From positions 62,001 through 126,000 of the forward strand of contig JAHHHF010000081.1 in NCBI GenBank assembly GCA_019359495.1: a stretch of 64,000 nucleotides of DNA, given 5' to 3'. The notes beneath the pieces are model-generated. The model searched no databases, had not been told where the DNA came from, and was given only the letters and a program-made list of their open reading frames with translations. Source of the stretch: Goleter apudmare HA4340-LM2 (GTDB taxonomy: Bacteria; Cyanobacteriota; Cyanobacteriia; Cyanobacteriales; Nostocaceae). The position numbers and the translations under genes are program-made. Shown here one piece after another: positions 26,751 to 36,347 of this stretch (position 1 is the first letter of the stretch; every line of letters starts with the position of its first letter).

Positions 26751-29486
26751 CTATTTTGGATTGGGACAGGAATAATCTTTCACGAGATCAAACTTCAATT
26801 GCTGATTGACAGTTACAATATTCCGTGTAGTAATTTCGCGGCGATCGCCCCTGGAATCAAAACTAATCAATACCCCTTTACTTGCCGCACTAGATGCTGC
26901 TACGCCTTCGATAATTCCTGTATCATAGAGTTTTTGGTGGATATCTTGGCGAGTCATGGGTGAATTTGATAGCTTGATAGCTTGTAACACCGCCTGAACA
27001 GCCTCATAAGCTAGAGATGTCCGGCGATTCAAATCACCACCCCAATAATCATTCACCTGCTTGGCAAAATCTTTAGCATCACATTGCTGGGGATGCCAAT
27101 CAACGGCTAAGAATAGACTATTTACCGTAGCATTTTTAGCTTGATCAATAACTTCTTGGAGGTAGAGGGGATTTGCTCCTAAGACTGGTTTTTTACCTTG
27201 GTTTAATTTAATGATTTCAATAGACTTTTCAAATGCTTTAGTATTGCCAGTACCCCCATCTGCTAATACTGCTAAAGCATCTGCATTTCTCACTTCCGGC
27301 GGTAGTTGACTGATATTAAAATTGGGATCGGATAAATCAAACTTAGCAATTATACTTCCTTGAAATGCTTGGAGAACCAGAACAAACTGATCTAATAAAT
27401 CCGTGCTAAATGACTCTTTGCCGTTGTAAAAAGCTACTACCTTTGGTTGGGGCTTGTTCAGAACCTCAACTAAATATTTCACCAAACTCTGAGCTTCCAC
27501 ACGACTGGAGGACACAGTACGGAAAAATACTTTATGCGGATCACCGCAATTCGCACTCGATTGGAGATTAACCAGGCTGCTGGTGGGAGAAATTACCACA
27601 AGTGGGTTTGGTTGGTTGGAATAAACTTTTAAAGCTGCACAGGTGTTAGGAGAGGTGTAGTGTCCGACAACAGCCAGAACATTGGTATTCTCAAAGAGGA
27701 TTTTTGCCACTCTTTTAGTTTGATCGATGTTGTTGTTGTCGTTAGCGATCATAACTTGTAAGTTAATCCCTTCGTTAACGGCGACATCTTGAGCTTGAGC
27801 AACCCCAAACAGAATATCTAATCCCGCATTGAGATTCAATGGTGCAGCCACAGCAATGGTGTAAACTGGCAAATTGGGATTTTGGCTCCGTCGCTGTTTT
27901 ACTAAAGCATTATTCTTATAGATTAAGATTTCCGGGTCTTTTAGCGCTGCGAAAGCCGCTTTCTTCAAGACTGGAATCCCTTTATGTTGCTGTGCTAGTT
28001 TGCGGATCTGCTCAAAAATCACCACCGCAGATTCATATTTACCCTGAGAAAAGGTTGCAATGCCTTGCTGTTTGAATGATAAATACGGCTCACTCAGTTT
28101 GACTATGCTATCAGTAATTGGGCGATCGCCAACACTGATATTTTTTTCAGCAATGATATTTAGATCATCGATTGGAGCCTCTGGTAAACAGATTGAGGGC
28201 AAAATCTGACATCGATTAATCATCATGAGCGTGGCTACCGCGACAATGCCAGCTAAGGCAGCAAATCCCATCATCAGACGTGGACGGGAAAGACTAGCTC
28301 GCGGGGGCGGTGTTGGGGTAGTGCGGGTAGAATCAACTGACTCTAGTGGGGGTATGGGTTCAGGCCAAACTAACTCTGCTTGACTGGGATTGATGCATAC
28401 CACAGGTAGCCAGGAAGCAGCAGGAAAATCTCTGAATTCTAAATATTCAAGGCGAGAGCGAGCCTGACGAACTGCCAAAAAAAGTGGTGTCCCTTGAGAA
28501 AATAGTTCTAAAAATTTGATCAAGAATTCACGGGCAATGATGTCTGGCACAGGTTCTCGCATCACAATCAAATTGAGCAAGCCCAAACTTACTAAAAAGT
28601 TGCCAATTCCCAAGCCATCGCAGGAATTGAAGATTGCCAATTTTAACCCTCTCCTGACTGCTGTTGTTAAGTTTTCACGTAAAGCATTTAAAGGTAAACA
28701 AACATCTTTACTAATTTGGATATATCCACTTTGTCCTTCACTGGAACTATGTCCCGCGAAGAAGAGAATATCCCAATTATGATTAGATAACAAATCAGAT
28801 AACTGTTTTTCACCAGGCTCTGAGATCAGAGTAATTTCTCCTCCTCGCTGTTGTAAAAATTCTAAGGCTTGTTTATCTTTCTCAAAATCTAACTCCTCTT
28901 CAGAACTACCAGAAATCTGAGAACTGCCAAAAATAGCTAATATTCTGACTGGTAATCTGAGGGTGGGGACTTGTTGAGCAAATTTAGAGAACAATGCTAG
29001 TTCGGCATTGGGAAGCCTGAAAAATAAATCCCACACATGCCAGGGAATTCTGTGCAGAAGTTTATGTTTTTTTGGACATTTGATAATTACAGAGACGGAT
29101 CTATCGTTAATGACTGGTGTCTCGGCGAGAATGCGATCGCGTAAACTCCTAAATGCTTGATACTGAAACCATGTGCGACAATAATCCTCTAGCTTTTGAG
29201 TAGCTTCTTTCCATTTTTCCGATTCGGCTACATTGAGTATCTGTGCTGGCACCGCTTGCAATTTGCGACTACCATTTAATGATATGCTTTGCCATTCCTC
29301 GTACAACTGGGGCATTTCTGATGCCGGAGGAAGAGGCGCTAACCCATCATCTTCATCATCTTCTTTAATTGTGCGACCATCTTCTAAAATCCTTAGCGTC
29401 ACTGGAAACCCTTCATCAAAGCTACCGCCAATGATCTCAAGCATGACAGCGACATTTTGAGGAGGTTGGGGGCTAGAGTGAGCCAT
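26751..29486 (-). CDS. CHAT protease fused to a membrane helix and periplasmic-binding-protein domain
   Basis: A 911-residue protein. The N-terminal part (about 120-370) is a caspase-like CHAT domain with both catalytic residues: His246 in ILFFAGHSSSEG and Cys289 in LAIFNSCDGLG. A proline-rich linker leads to a single membrane helix (about 405-423). After it comes a TPR-like helical hairpin (about 465-515) and then a type I periplasmic-binding-protein fold (about 540-890; VYTIAVAAPLNLNAG, VLAVVGHYTSPNT, the region VSPTSSLVNLQSSANCG) like the receptor part of amino-acid ABC systems. The layout places the protease inside and the ligand sensor outside. No ABC permease is nearby, so signalling rather than transport is likely (inference). 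Confidence 0.88.
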   Translation of the reverse strand: MAHSSPQPPQNVAVMLEIIGGSFDEGFPVTLRILEDGRTIKEDDEDDGLAPLPPASEMPQLYEEWQSISLNGSRKLQAVPAQILNVAESEKWKEATQKLEDYCRTWFQYQAFRSLRDRILAETPVINDRSVSVIIKCPKKHKLLHRIPWHVWDLFFRLPNAELALFSKFAQQVPTLRLPVRILAIFGSSQISGSSEEELDFEKDKQALEFLQQRGGEITLISEPGEKQLSDLLSNHNWDILFFAGHSSSEGQSGYIQISKDVCLPLNALRENLTTAVRRGLKLAIFNSCDGLGIGNFLVSLGLLNLIVMREPVPDIIAREFLIKFLELFSQGTPLFLAVRQARSRLEYLEFRDFPAASWLPVVCINPSQAELVWPEPIPPLESVDSTRTTPTPPPRASLSRPRLMMGFAALAGIVAVATLMMINRCQILPSICLPEAPIDDLNIIAEKNISVGDRPITDSIVKLSEPYLSFKQQGIATFSQGKYESAVVIFEQIRKLAQQHKGIPVLKKAAFAALKDPEILIYKNNALVKQRRSQNPNLPVYTIAVAAPLNLNAGLDILFGVAQAQDVAVNEGINLQVMIANDNNNIDQTKRVAKILFENTNVLAVVGHYTSPNTCAALKVYSNQPNPLVVISPTSSLVNLQSSANCGDPHKVFFRTVSSSRVEAQSLVKYLVEVLNKPQPKVVAFYNGKESFSTDLLDQFVLVLQAFQGSIIAKFDLSDPNFNISQLPPEVRNADALAVLADGGTGNTKAFEKSIEIIKLNQGKKPVLGANPLYLQEVIDQAKNATVNSLFLAVDWHPQQCDAKDFAKQVNDYWGGDLNRRTSLAYEAVQAVLQAIKLSNSPMTRQDIHQKLYDTGIIEGVAASSAASKGVLISFDSRGDRREITTRNIVTVNQQLKFDLVKDYSCPNPK

Positions 29487-29564
29487 AAATAATATGAGAA
29501 GGATGTATGGAGGTCAGGAATTTATTCTTTAGATAAACATGATTCAGCAAGGCGATGCAAGCTG

Positions 29565-30662
29565 TTAAACAACAAAAGTTTCAGTAAAACAGGCCTCTTG
29601 CAGCACCACACGGGCACTGAAGCGATCGCCTGCATCTGCGGTAAATTTAAACTGAATGTAGTCGTCTTGTGGTCGGGATTCCACTGCAAAAAACTGATTA
29701 CCAATTTCATCCAAGCCAATTAATTCCAATCCCGACGGTAAGCGAGAGTGTTGTCCTTGGGGATATACGCGTAAAATAATTAACATCTCGCCATTGAATT
29801 TCGGCAATATCCCCACCATTAATACTACAGTGTATCCTAAAAGATAAATGCCTAAATCTTTAGCACTAATCACAGGACAAGCCGGATGTCGTGGCTCTAG
29901 TTCCCACAACAACTCAGCCGCTTGCCAACGAATTTCATCATCCTCAGCAGTTTGGATGAGATTCACCAAAGCTTCTTGAGAATTGAGCATCACAGGAACA
30001 GGACGAGTTTGTTTACGATAAAGTTGTTCAACTCGTTGTTTCATAGGGTCATCACTTTGTCGCAATGGCTGCTGTGTCCCACAAAATAGTATGGGCGCTC
30101 CTCTCATATTGCGAAATAAGTCTTTAGTCGGATGCCAATCAGATTCAAATCTGCTTCTCAGCCATTGTTTGAGTTGTACAATCGGTTGAGGCGATCGCTC
30201 TACAGTCAAAACATCCAGCAATGCATCCAGGGGTTGGAAATAGCTGTGTGGTAGTTCTGGCACTGACACAGACTCCACAAATCCTAAAATTTGTCCCTGT
30301 TGGTAGGGTTCATCGAGTTGAATGATTACATAACCAAGGCGATCTGACCAGACTTCTTGGGGAATTTGACATTGGCGATCGCCTTGACGCAGGGAACGAC
30401 ACTCTAAAAAGCCTTGCAAACTAGGAATGTACAAATCTGCAATGTTTTCTAACATCTGTTCCAGAGGATTCCAACTATGGCTGAGTTCTAAATCGGTATC
30501 GATACCCAATAGTTGCAAATAACGTTGAGTCACCAACACAGCCAGAGTATTGCGATAAACTTGTTCTGAACGCTGTGGGGTTGGCTGTTGCCCTGCAAAC
30601 TGATATGCTTGCTTGCGGTCATTTGCCGTAATTGGCATGGATGTAGTAGCGGCTTCAATCAT
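29565..30662 (-). CDS. DUF1822 family protein
   Basis: A 365-residue cyanobacterial protein of the DUF1822 type. Recognised features are the N-terminal helical part (AYQFAGQQPTPQRSEQVYRNTLAVLVTQRYLQLLGI), the Trp/Pro-rich centre (VIIQLDEPYQQGQILGFV), and the C-terminal beta-rich part ending LQEACFTETFVV. No catalytic motif is seen. It lies between the sigma-like gene and the CHAT gene, and the three are transcribed together (gaps 37 and 78 bases). From memory, DUF1822 genes often sit next to CHAT and sigma-like genes in cyanobacteria. Molecular role unknown. Confidence 0.82.
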   Translation of the reverse strand: MIEAATTSMPITANDRKQAYQFAGQQPTPQRSEQVYRNTLAVLVTQRYLQLLGIDTDLELSHSWNPLEQMLENIADLYIPSLQGFLECRSLRQGDRQCQIPQEVWSDRLGYVIIQLDEPYQQGQILGFVESVSVPELPHSYFQPLDALLDVLTVERSPQPIVQLKQWLRSRFESDWHPTKDLFRNMRGAPILFCGTQQPLRQSDDPMKQRVEQLYRKQTRPVPVMLNSQEALVNLIQTAEDDEIRWQAAELLWELEPRHPACPVISAKDLGIYLLGYTVVLMVGILPKFNGEMLIILRVYPQGQHSRLPSGLELIGLDEIGNQFFAVESRPQDDYIQFKFTADAGDRFSARVVLQEACFTETFVV

Positions 30663-30699
30663 GATTCGTGAGAAAACTGGTAAAAATTTTGTGGAATAT

Positions 30700-31425
30700 T
30701 TAGTCAGACAATAACTGCTTGAAAATCCGGAAACAGCGTGTCTTACAAAATCTCTTCAAGGCTGATGGTTCGACTCCATATTTTTGAGCGATCGCATCCC
30801 AAGAAAAATCCCCGGAATCGCCCAATACAGTTAAGATTTGTGTTAATAAGACTTGACAGTTGACATTAGGGTAACTCTGCATTCGACAATCTCGGAAGCG
30901 ATGGGGATGATTTCGCACTAAATCCAGCCACTCTTGGATTGTTTCTTGCCATCGATCAGGTTCTGTCCCTGGGCCATAAATCCATTCATGGTTTTCTTCA
31001 TCTGCTGGAGGATTTAACCGTTTGCTCTCTTCCTTAACTTTTTCTCGCACAACATCCTGAATCATCCATCTGAGTTTTTGGTTAAACCAAGTAACAAAAC
31101 TGGCCTGTTGTGGATTATAAGTAAAAAAATCTTTGTTAAACCATTCCCAAGTTCGTGACAAGGCTTCACTGTAGACATCCTGTGCAATCCCGCCGCCATT
31201 CCAAATTAACCGCGAAGACTTCATCATGGCAACGATAAAATTCTTTACCTGATGTGAATTATTAGTATGACACGCGTGCTCAAATAGCCATTGACGGGCG
31301 GGAATTTCATTCATGATTTCTCGCAGCTTTTCTGGTTGCTGTAATAACCTGCTTCTGGCAATTGGATCATTGAAAGTAGCCTCAAGCAAACCAATCAAAG
31401 CTGGGGCGCTAAAGTCGCAACACAT
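30700..31425 (-). CDS. Sigma-70-like (ECF-type) factor
   Basis: A 241-residue protein with an N-terminal helical part and sigma region-2-like sequence (IAQDVYSEALSRTWEWFNKDFFTYNP, SFVTWFNQKLRWMIQDVVREK). The C-terminal part has a region-4-like helix-turn-helix (FSWDAIAQKYGVEPSALKRFCKTRCFRIFKQLL). It is the first gene of the sigma/DUF1822/CHAT unit. It may direct expression of its own operon or be controlled by the membrane protease. No anti-sigma factor of a known type is adjacent. Confidence 0.78.
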   Translation of the reverse strand: MCCDFSAPALIGLLEATFNDPIARSRLLQQPEKLREIMNEIPARQWLFEHACHTNNSHQVKNFIVAMMKSSRLIWNGGGIAQDVYSEALSRTWEWFNKDFFTYNPQQASFVTWFNQKLRWMIQDVVREKVKEESKRLNPPADEENHEWIYGPGTEPDRWQETIQEWLDLVRNHPHRFRDCRMQSYPNVNCQVLLTQILTVLGDSGDFSWDAIAQKYGVEPSALKRFCKTRCFRIFKQLLSD

Positions 31426-31928
31426 AAAAGTTATCCCAACCCCATCAATTTAGGTTTGATGCTCATCACAGTACCTAACCTCCCCTGACTTTCCTGATGA
31501 GTTATCGGAGTTAGGGACTGCAATCATACTAATTCTTTACAAAACTTTATCAATAGAGACTCTATCCCTTTGTTAGTCAGGCACTAATCCCGCTTTTGTC
31601 ACTTGAGGAAAAGAGGGTTAGTGCCATTTGGGATAGAGTTTTTGGCGTTGCTGAATAATGGGATGATTTTTGTCTCACGCAGAGGAGCCATTGCGTTGCG
31701 CGGGTTTCCAAGGCAGCTTTTGGGGGGAAACTTCCCCCCAAAACGTGCCGCCGTGTTGTAGCAAATGGCGTCGCGAAGCGGCTGCTCGTAGAGTAGGCGC
31801 AAAGAATTGACCTTTAGCCTTGGTGGAAAATCTGAATTCATCCCGCAACTATGCAACGCCGAGTGTTTAAGCATGGGGAATTGGGTTTTGTGGGTCAGCT
31901 AAACAAAGTCGAAAGTCCGAAGCAAGTA
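31426..31928. other. Intergenic region with dispersed repeat
   Basis: About 500 bases. It should include the promoter of the sigma-like gene. The part 31702-31772 is a dispersed repeat. The frame at 31599-31874 runs through the repeat and is not a gene. Confidence 0.6.
31702..31772. repeat. 71-bp dispersed repeat with GGGGGG/CCCCCC hairpin
   Basis: Nearly identical to 20753-20823 in the same orientation, with differences at two positions in the right third (CCGTG/CCGCG and CAAAT/CAAGT). It contains the hairpin TTTTGGGGGGAAACTTCCCC. Confidence 0.85.
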
Positions 31929-32369
31929 TTAAAACCTGACTTCCTGGCTCATTCTTCCCTGTTTCCGCCCCGTCAAGCTTTTACGTCTAGAACCTCCAGC
32001 CCAAGGTGGAGGCCCTTGAGGTGGACGAATATCAATTACAGAACCATCTCCACGAGTAATCGAAAAGGCATCTAATTCACCATTTCTGCCCAACTCACCC
32101 GTAACCGCTACTTGTTCACCAGATTTTAGATTAATTTCACGCCACCAACGCGGCCCCGCATCAACAATTAATTGTCCAGTACCATCATCAACAATGAAAT
32201 CATTACCCACAATTTGCGTCACTTTACCAGATACAGTTATGCTGTTGGCACGTTGTTGTAAATCACTGATTCTAGTTCTATTTTGGGCTTGTGCTAGGGT
32301 AGGCAAAGCAGGAATTGCAATTGCAGAAATTACTGCCAAGGTTAAGCCGAATAATCCTCGTTTATTCAT
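31929..32369 (-). CDS. Secreted OB-fold protein
   Basis: A 146-residue protein with a signal peptide (AIAIPALPTLAQAQ). The mature part (SITVSGKVTQIVGNDFIVDDGTG, then VAVTGELGRNGELDAFSITR) matches bacterial OB-fold proteins of the YgiW/YdeI or BOF type, small periplasmic proteins in stress tolerance. The C-terminal tail (PPQGPPPWAGGSRRK) is Pro- and Arg-rich. Ligand unknown. Confidence 0.75.
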   Translation of the reverse strand: MNKRGLFGLTLAVISAIAIPALPTLAQAQNRTRISDLQQRANSITVSGKVTQIVGNDFIVDDGTGQLIVDAGPRWWREINLKSGEQVAVTGELGRNGELDAFSITRGDGSVIDIRPPQGPPPWAGGSRRKSLTGRKQGRMSQEVRF

Positions 32370-32497
32370 TACTAATTACCTTTTGACTCTGCTTGCTTAA
32401 CATTCTGGCAACAAAATGTGATCAGAAGGTGACGGTAAAAATGTAAACGAATTTTAAACAGCATTTCAATGCAATTGAATGCCCAAATTATTCATTG

Positions 32498-33193
32498 CTA
32501 GCGGCGCTTATACAAGCCCAGTAGAGGCGCAAGAATTGCTCCAAAGACAAAGCCTCCAGCATGTGCCCAGTAAGCAACTCCCCCACCTTCCATACCAATA
32601 TTAGAGCGAGCCTGTAAGCTGGCAATACCATAGAACGCTTGCTGAATAAACCAAAACCCTAGAAATAAATATGCGGGGACTCGGATTGTCGTCAAGAAGA
32701 ATCCCAAGGGAATTAAAGTCAGAATTTTTGCTCTAGGGAAACGAAGAATATATGCCCCTAAAACTCCTGCGATCGCACCACTCGCACCCAAGGCAGGAAT
32801 TGTAGAATTTTGTGAAAAGAACCACTGGGCTAAAGCTGCTAAAACACCACATGTCAAATAAAAAATCAGATACTTTACATGACCCAAACGGTCTTCAACA
32901 TTGTTACCAAAGACCCAGAGAAACAGCATATTCCCGGCCAAGTGCAAAAAACCACCATGTAGAAATTGGGATGTAATCAAAGTCATCCACTCCGGGATAC
33001 CCGGACTCTCCAAGCTAGTGGGGCAAGCGTTGGAAAGTTGACACGGGACTAATGCTGCATTGTAAAACAGTCCTTGCAGTTGTTGCGGTGTCAGGCTCAG
33101 TTGATAAAGAAAAATAAGAATATTGACAAGAATTAACCCATAAGTCACATACGGGGTAATTGTTGTGGGGTTGTTATCTCGCAGAGGAACCAC
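32498..33193 (-). CDS. Rhomboid family intramembrane serine protease
   Basis: A 231-residue membrane protein with about six helices. The catalytic Ser is in LGASGAIAGVLGAY and the catalytic His in YWAHAGGFVFGAI. The helix-2 region HLAGNMLFLWVFGNNVEDRLG carries the family His/Asn motif. It should cut a membrane-spanning substrate, which is not known. Confidence 0.92.
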   Translation of the reverse strand: MVPLRDNNPTTITPYVTYGLILVNILIFLYQLSLTPQQLQGLFYNAALVPCQLSNACPTSLESPGIPEWMTLITSQFLHGGFLHLAGNMLFLWVFGNNVEDRLGHVKYLIFYLTCGVLAALAQWFFSQNSTIPALGASGAIAGVLGAYILRFPRAKILTLIPLGFFLTTIRVPAYLFLGFWFIQQAFYGIASLQARSNIGMEGGGVAYWAHAGGFVFGAILAPLLGLYKRR

Positions 33194-33402
33194 GATTGTT
33201 TATCCTGATAATTACTACTAGAAATTACTTAAAATTGTTGCTAACACTTAGTAAAAAAATACACAATTTTCTATTCCCTGGCTAACCTGTTGCCTCTATT
33301 GTTGACAACAAAAGTGAATAGAAAGTGACGAATGCTGGGAAAAATCGGGGATATTTTTGATTCATCAATGACTCAGAACTGCCATAGCATCCAACACGGC
33401 GG

Positions 33403-34680
33403 CTATTTCAGTGGCAAAATAATTTGAAAAGTTGACCCCTTATCGACAATACTTTTCACACTAATCTGACCACCGTGTGCAGAGACGATTTGTTGGACAA
33501 TAGATAACCCTAACCCATATCCACCAGTTTTGCGCGATCGCTTTTTATCCACCCGATAAAACCGTTCAAAAATATGGGGTAAATCTGCGTTAGGAATACC
33601 AATCCCATTATCGATAATTTCCATCACAGCCCAATTTGACTGGGTTAACAGCCGCAGATGTACTTGACCTCCAGCTGGAGTATATTTGCAAGCATTAGTA
33701 AGCAAATTCAGTACTACTTGACGCAGCAACTTGGCATCACCTAGCACCATCACACTGGTAGTTGGTAAAGTATAGGTGAGATTGAGATGTTTTGCCGCCT
33801 CTTGTGTGGTATATTCATCTGCTATCTGTAAAATCTCACTCTTCAGGTCAACTGGTTGTAAAGATTCAGCAGGTAATCGACCTGCATGACGTGCTAACAA
33901 CAACAGATTATTCACCAGAGTATTCATTGATCTGGCGACATCGAAAATCTTCTCAAAGCGCTGGCGCTGCATTTCTAGACTACTAGATTGAGAAATTAAT
34001 CCGTACTGAGCATTGCTAGTAATAGCTGCTAAAGGCGATCGTAATTCATGGGAAGCATCAGATGTGAAGCGTTGTAGCTGGTTATAACTGTCACGAATTG
34101 GTTGCATTGCTATTCCCCCTAAATACCAACCAGCTACACCAATTACCCCTAAGGTGATTGGCACTGTTAACAGTAAAACCAGCCGTAACTGCGCCAGATT
34201 ATTTTGCGTTTCCTCTAGGGGCGTTGCCACTTGAAGATAACCGATTAACAAACTATCTTGGTAGACAGGTAGCGTTAACTGACGCAGCCAGGTAACGATA
34301 GGCACTCCCTTAGAAGAATGAGACACAGCCTTGAGAGTATGAAATCCAGAGTTAATAGTTAATTGCGCCTCCGGCGTAGCACCAAAAAATTGCACTAGTT
34401 GCCCTTTGGCGTTGTACCAACGTGCATAAACAAACTCAGTACCCAGTGGAGCTACATTACTCCCTAAAATAGGTACATTTTCTAGGTCTATCCTTTGTTT
34501 ACGCAGATCGTACTTCGCGTTTACCGCCATCACTTTAGATTTTTTGTGCAGTAATTGATCGAGATCCTCTAACTCGTCTGAGACTGCTTGATAATAAATT
34601 ACTCCCGCAAAAATAACCAAAATACTCCCCATCGTTAGGGTAAACCATAGGGCTAAATTGCTACGACTACGATAAAACAT
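33403..34680 (-). CDS. Sensor histidine kinase
   Basis: A 425-residue membrane kinase. Two membrane helices (about 10-29 and 170-192) flank a periplasmic sensor region. The HAMP-like linker leads to the HisKA box [16 protein letters not shown] and the ATPase domain with N ([14 protein letters not shown]), G1 (EIIDNGIGI), F ([10 protein letters not shown]) and G2 ([10 protein letters not shown]) motifs. It resembles RppB/NrsS-type kinases. No response regulator is adjacent, so it is an orphan here. Confidence 0.93.
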   Translation of the reverse strand: MFYRSRSNLALWFTLTMGSILVIFAGVIYYQAVSDELEDLDQLLHKKSKVMAVNAKYDLRKQRIDLENVPILGSNVAPLGTEFVYARWYNAKGQLVQFFGATPEAQLTINSGFHTLKAVSHSSKGVPIVTWLRQLTLPVYQDSLLIGYLQVATPLEETQNNLAQLRLVLLLTVPITLGVIGVAGWYLGGIAMQPIRDSYNQLQRFTSDASHELRSPLAAITSNAQYGLISQSSSLEMQRQRFEKIFDVARSMNTLVNNLLLLARHAGRLPAESLQPVDLKSEILQIADEYTTQEAAKHLNLTYTLPTTSVMVLGDAKLLRQVVLNLLTNACKYTPAGGQVHLRLLTQSNWAVMEIIDNGIGIPNADLPHIFERFYRVDKKRSRKTGGYGLGLSIVQQIVSAHGGQISVKSIVDKGSTFQIILPLK

Positions 34681-34891
34681 GAAACTTCAGCCAGAGGTTT
34701 ATAATCTCATTTTAGATTTTAGATTGGTAATTCCTATTTGCATCTGGGTTTTGTGAATTCAACTGTCGCCATCATTTTTCAAGTTGATATAACATGACGA
34801 TGTAGATAAAATCTTCTGAAAAAGAATGATGACACTCGGTTGTTGCAAATTTTCATCTGCCTATTTATCGCCTTACCAAGCTCATTAGCAC

Positions 34892-35497
34892 ATGTTCTTA
34901 CCTCAATTATTGCAAAAACTACACGCTTTAAAAATAGAATTTTTGCTACCGCTACCAATACTCCTAATTGCTTTTGGAATTGGTGGTGAAACTTTAACTA
35001 ATTTACTATTGAGTCGCACCTATCACACAGTAGACAAGCTCCAAGCTGATAGGCAAACAGTGAAGGTACAGCTTGTTGCTAATGTGATAGTAACCGCAGC
35101 TGAAATTAAACAGGAACAGAAGTTTACTATAGTTGAACTTCAAACCGCAAACTCTGTCATCAAAAAGTTAACATTCAAGGTTCCAGTCACAGAATTAGAC
35201 TCTGTAAGAGCCATGATTGCTCAAGTATTGGGAGTGTCTGGTGAAGTCGAAATTCTGCAAGCTAATACACAAATGCAAGTGCAATCTACGGTGCAGGTGC
35301 TAAAAATTGTAGCTGAAATAGACAAAGAGCAAGGATTGACAAAGGTTGAGATCAATACTGCCAATTCCATACTTAAAAACTTAGAGTTGGAGTTTGCTAT
35401 CACCGAGTTAAATGCTGTCAAAGCCATAATTATTCAAGAACTGGGACTAAATCGTGAAAATACTAGACTGTTAATCAGCTATCGGGTAAGGAATTAG
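34892..35497 (+). CDS. Membrane-anchored protein with internal duplication
   Basis: A 201-residue protein. An N-terminal hydrophobic segment (FLLPLPILLIAFGIGGETL) is followed by two copies of an about 60-residue unit. The first has TIVELQTANSVIKKLTFKVPVTELDSVRAMI, the second TKVEINTANSILKNLELEFAITELNAVKAII. The repeated core is V-(E)-(L/I)-x-T-A-N-S-(V/I)-(I/L)-K. No family recognised; it is the only plus-strand gene in this minus-strand stretch. Confidence 0.7.
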   Translation: MFLPQLLQKLHALKIEFLLPLPILLIAFGIGGETLTNLLLSRTYHTVDKLQADRQTVKVQLVANVIVTAAEIKQEQKFTIVELQTANSVIKKLTFKVPVTELDSVRAMIAQVLGVSGEVEILQANTQMQVQSTVQVLKIVAEIDKEQGLTKVEINTANSILKNLELEFAITELNAVKAIIIQELGLNRENTRLLISYRVRN

Positions 35498-35510
35498 CAA
35501 GCTCAAGCAA

Positions 35511-36320
35511 TTATGCAGACCAAGCCTCTCGGAAATCTGCGTACAGCGTCAGTCCACCGTCAATAAACAGGGTTTGTCCAGTGATATATGCTGCCTCATC
35601 AGAAGCTAAGAAAGCTACTGCTGCTGCCATTTCTGCCGCAGTTCCCGCCCGACCCATAGGGATGTGACTTTCAACAACTGCTTTTTTTTCTGGGTCTTCA
35701 GTCCAATCTTCATTAATGGGGGTAATAGTTGCACCAGGTGCGATCGCATTTACACGAATCCCCTGCTTGGCGTACTCCAAGGCCAGAGTTTTGGTCAGAT
35801 TTTCCATCCCGCCTTTACTAATAGAGTAGCTGACATACATCGGCCGGGGGATAATTTCGTGAACGCTGGAAACATTAATAATAATTCCCGGTCGATTTTG
35901 AGAGAGTAAATGTTTAATGGTTTCACGGGCGCATAGGTAAGCACCCCGCAGATTCACCCCAATCACCCGATCAAAGTCTGCGGTCTGCACTTCGTGAGAT
36001 GGGGATGCGGTTTGAATCCCGGCATTGTTAACTAGAATATCGAGACTGCCGAATTTTTCTACTACAGTATTGACCATTTCTACAATGTCTGCTTCTTGAG
36101 AGACATCGCCCTGTACCAATAGAGACTGCACACCGCAATTTTGGATATCACCACAGGCCTTTTGCAATGCCATTTCCTCTGTATTTTCAGCACCTTCAGG
36201 ACTTTTGCGGTAGTTTATGGCAATATTACAACCTTCCTGTGCCAAACGAATAGCGATCGCCTGTCCAATACCCGAAGTTGCACCTGTAATCAGAGCATTT
36301 TTACCTTTTAATCCTTTCAT
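35511..36320 (-). CDS. Short-chain dehydrogenase/reductase (glucose 1-dehydrogenase-like)
   Basis: A 269-residue SDR. The NAD(P)-binding motif NALITGATSGIGQAIAIRLA, the NNAGIQTA motif, catalytic Ser (INVSSVHEI) and YSISKGG (Tyr/Lys) are in place. The C-terminal FIDGGLTLYADFREAW resembles bacterial glucose 1-dehydrogenases. Substrate not proven. It is 27 bases upstream of the fasciclin gene on the same strand and may be cotranscribed. Confidence 0.9.
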   Translation of the reverse strand: MKGLKGKNALITGATSGIGQAIAIRLAQEGCNIAINYRKSPEGAENTEEMALQKACGDIQNCGVQSLLVQGDVSQEADIVEMVNTVVEKFGSLDILVNNAGIQTASPSHEVQTADFDRVIGVNLRGAYLCARETIKHLLSQNRPGIIINVSSVHEIIPRPMYVSYSISKGGMENLTKTLALEYAKQGIRVNAIAPGATITPINEDWTEDPEKKAVVESHIPMGRAGTAAEMAAAVAFLASDEAAYITGQTLFIDGGLTLYADFREAWSA

Positions 36321-36347
36321 GGTATTTCTCCTTTATGTGTCGGGTTT

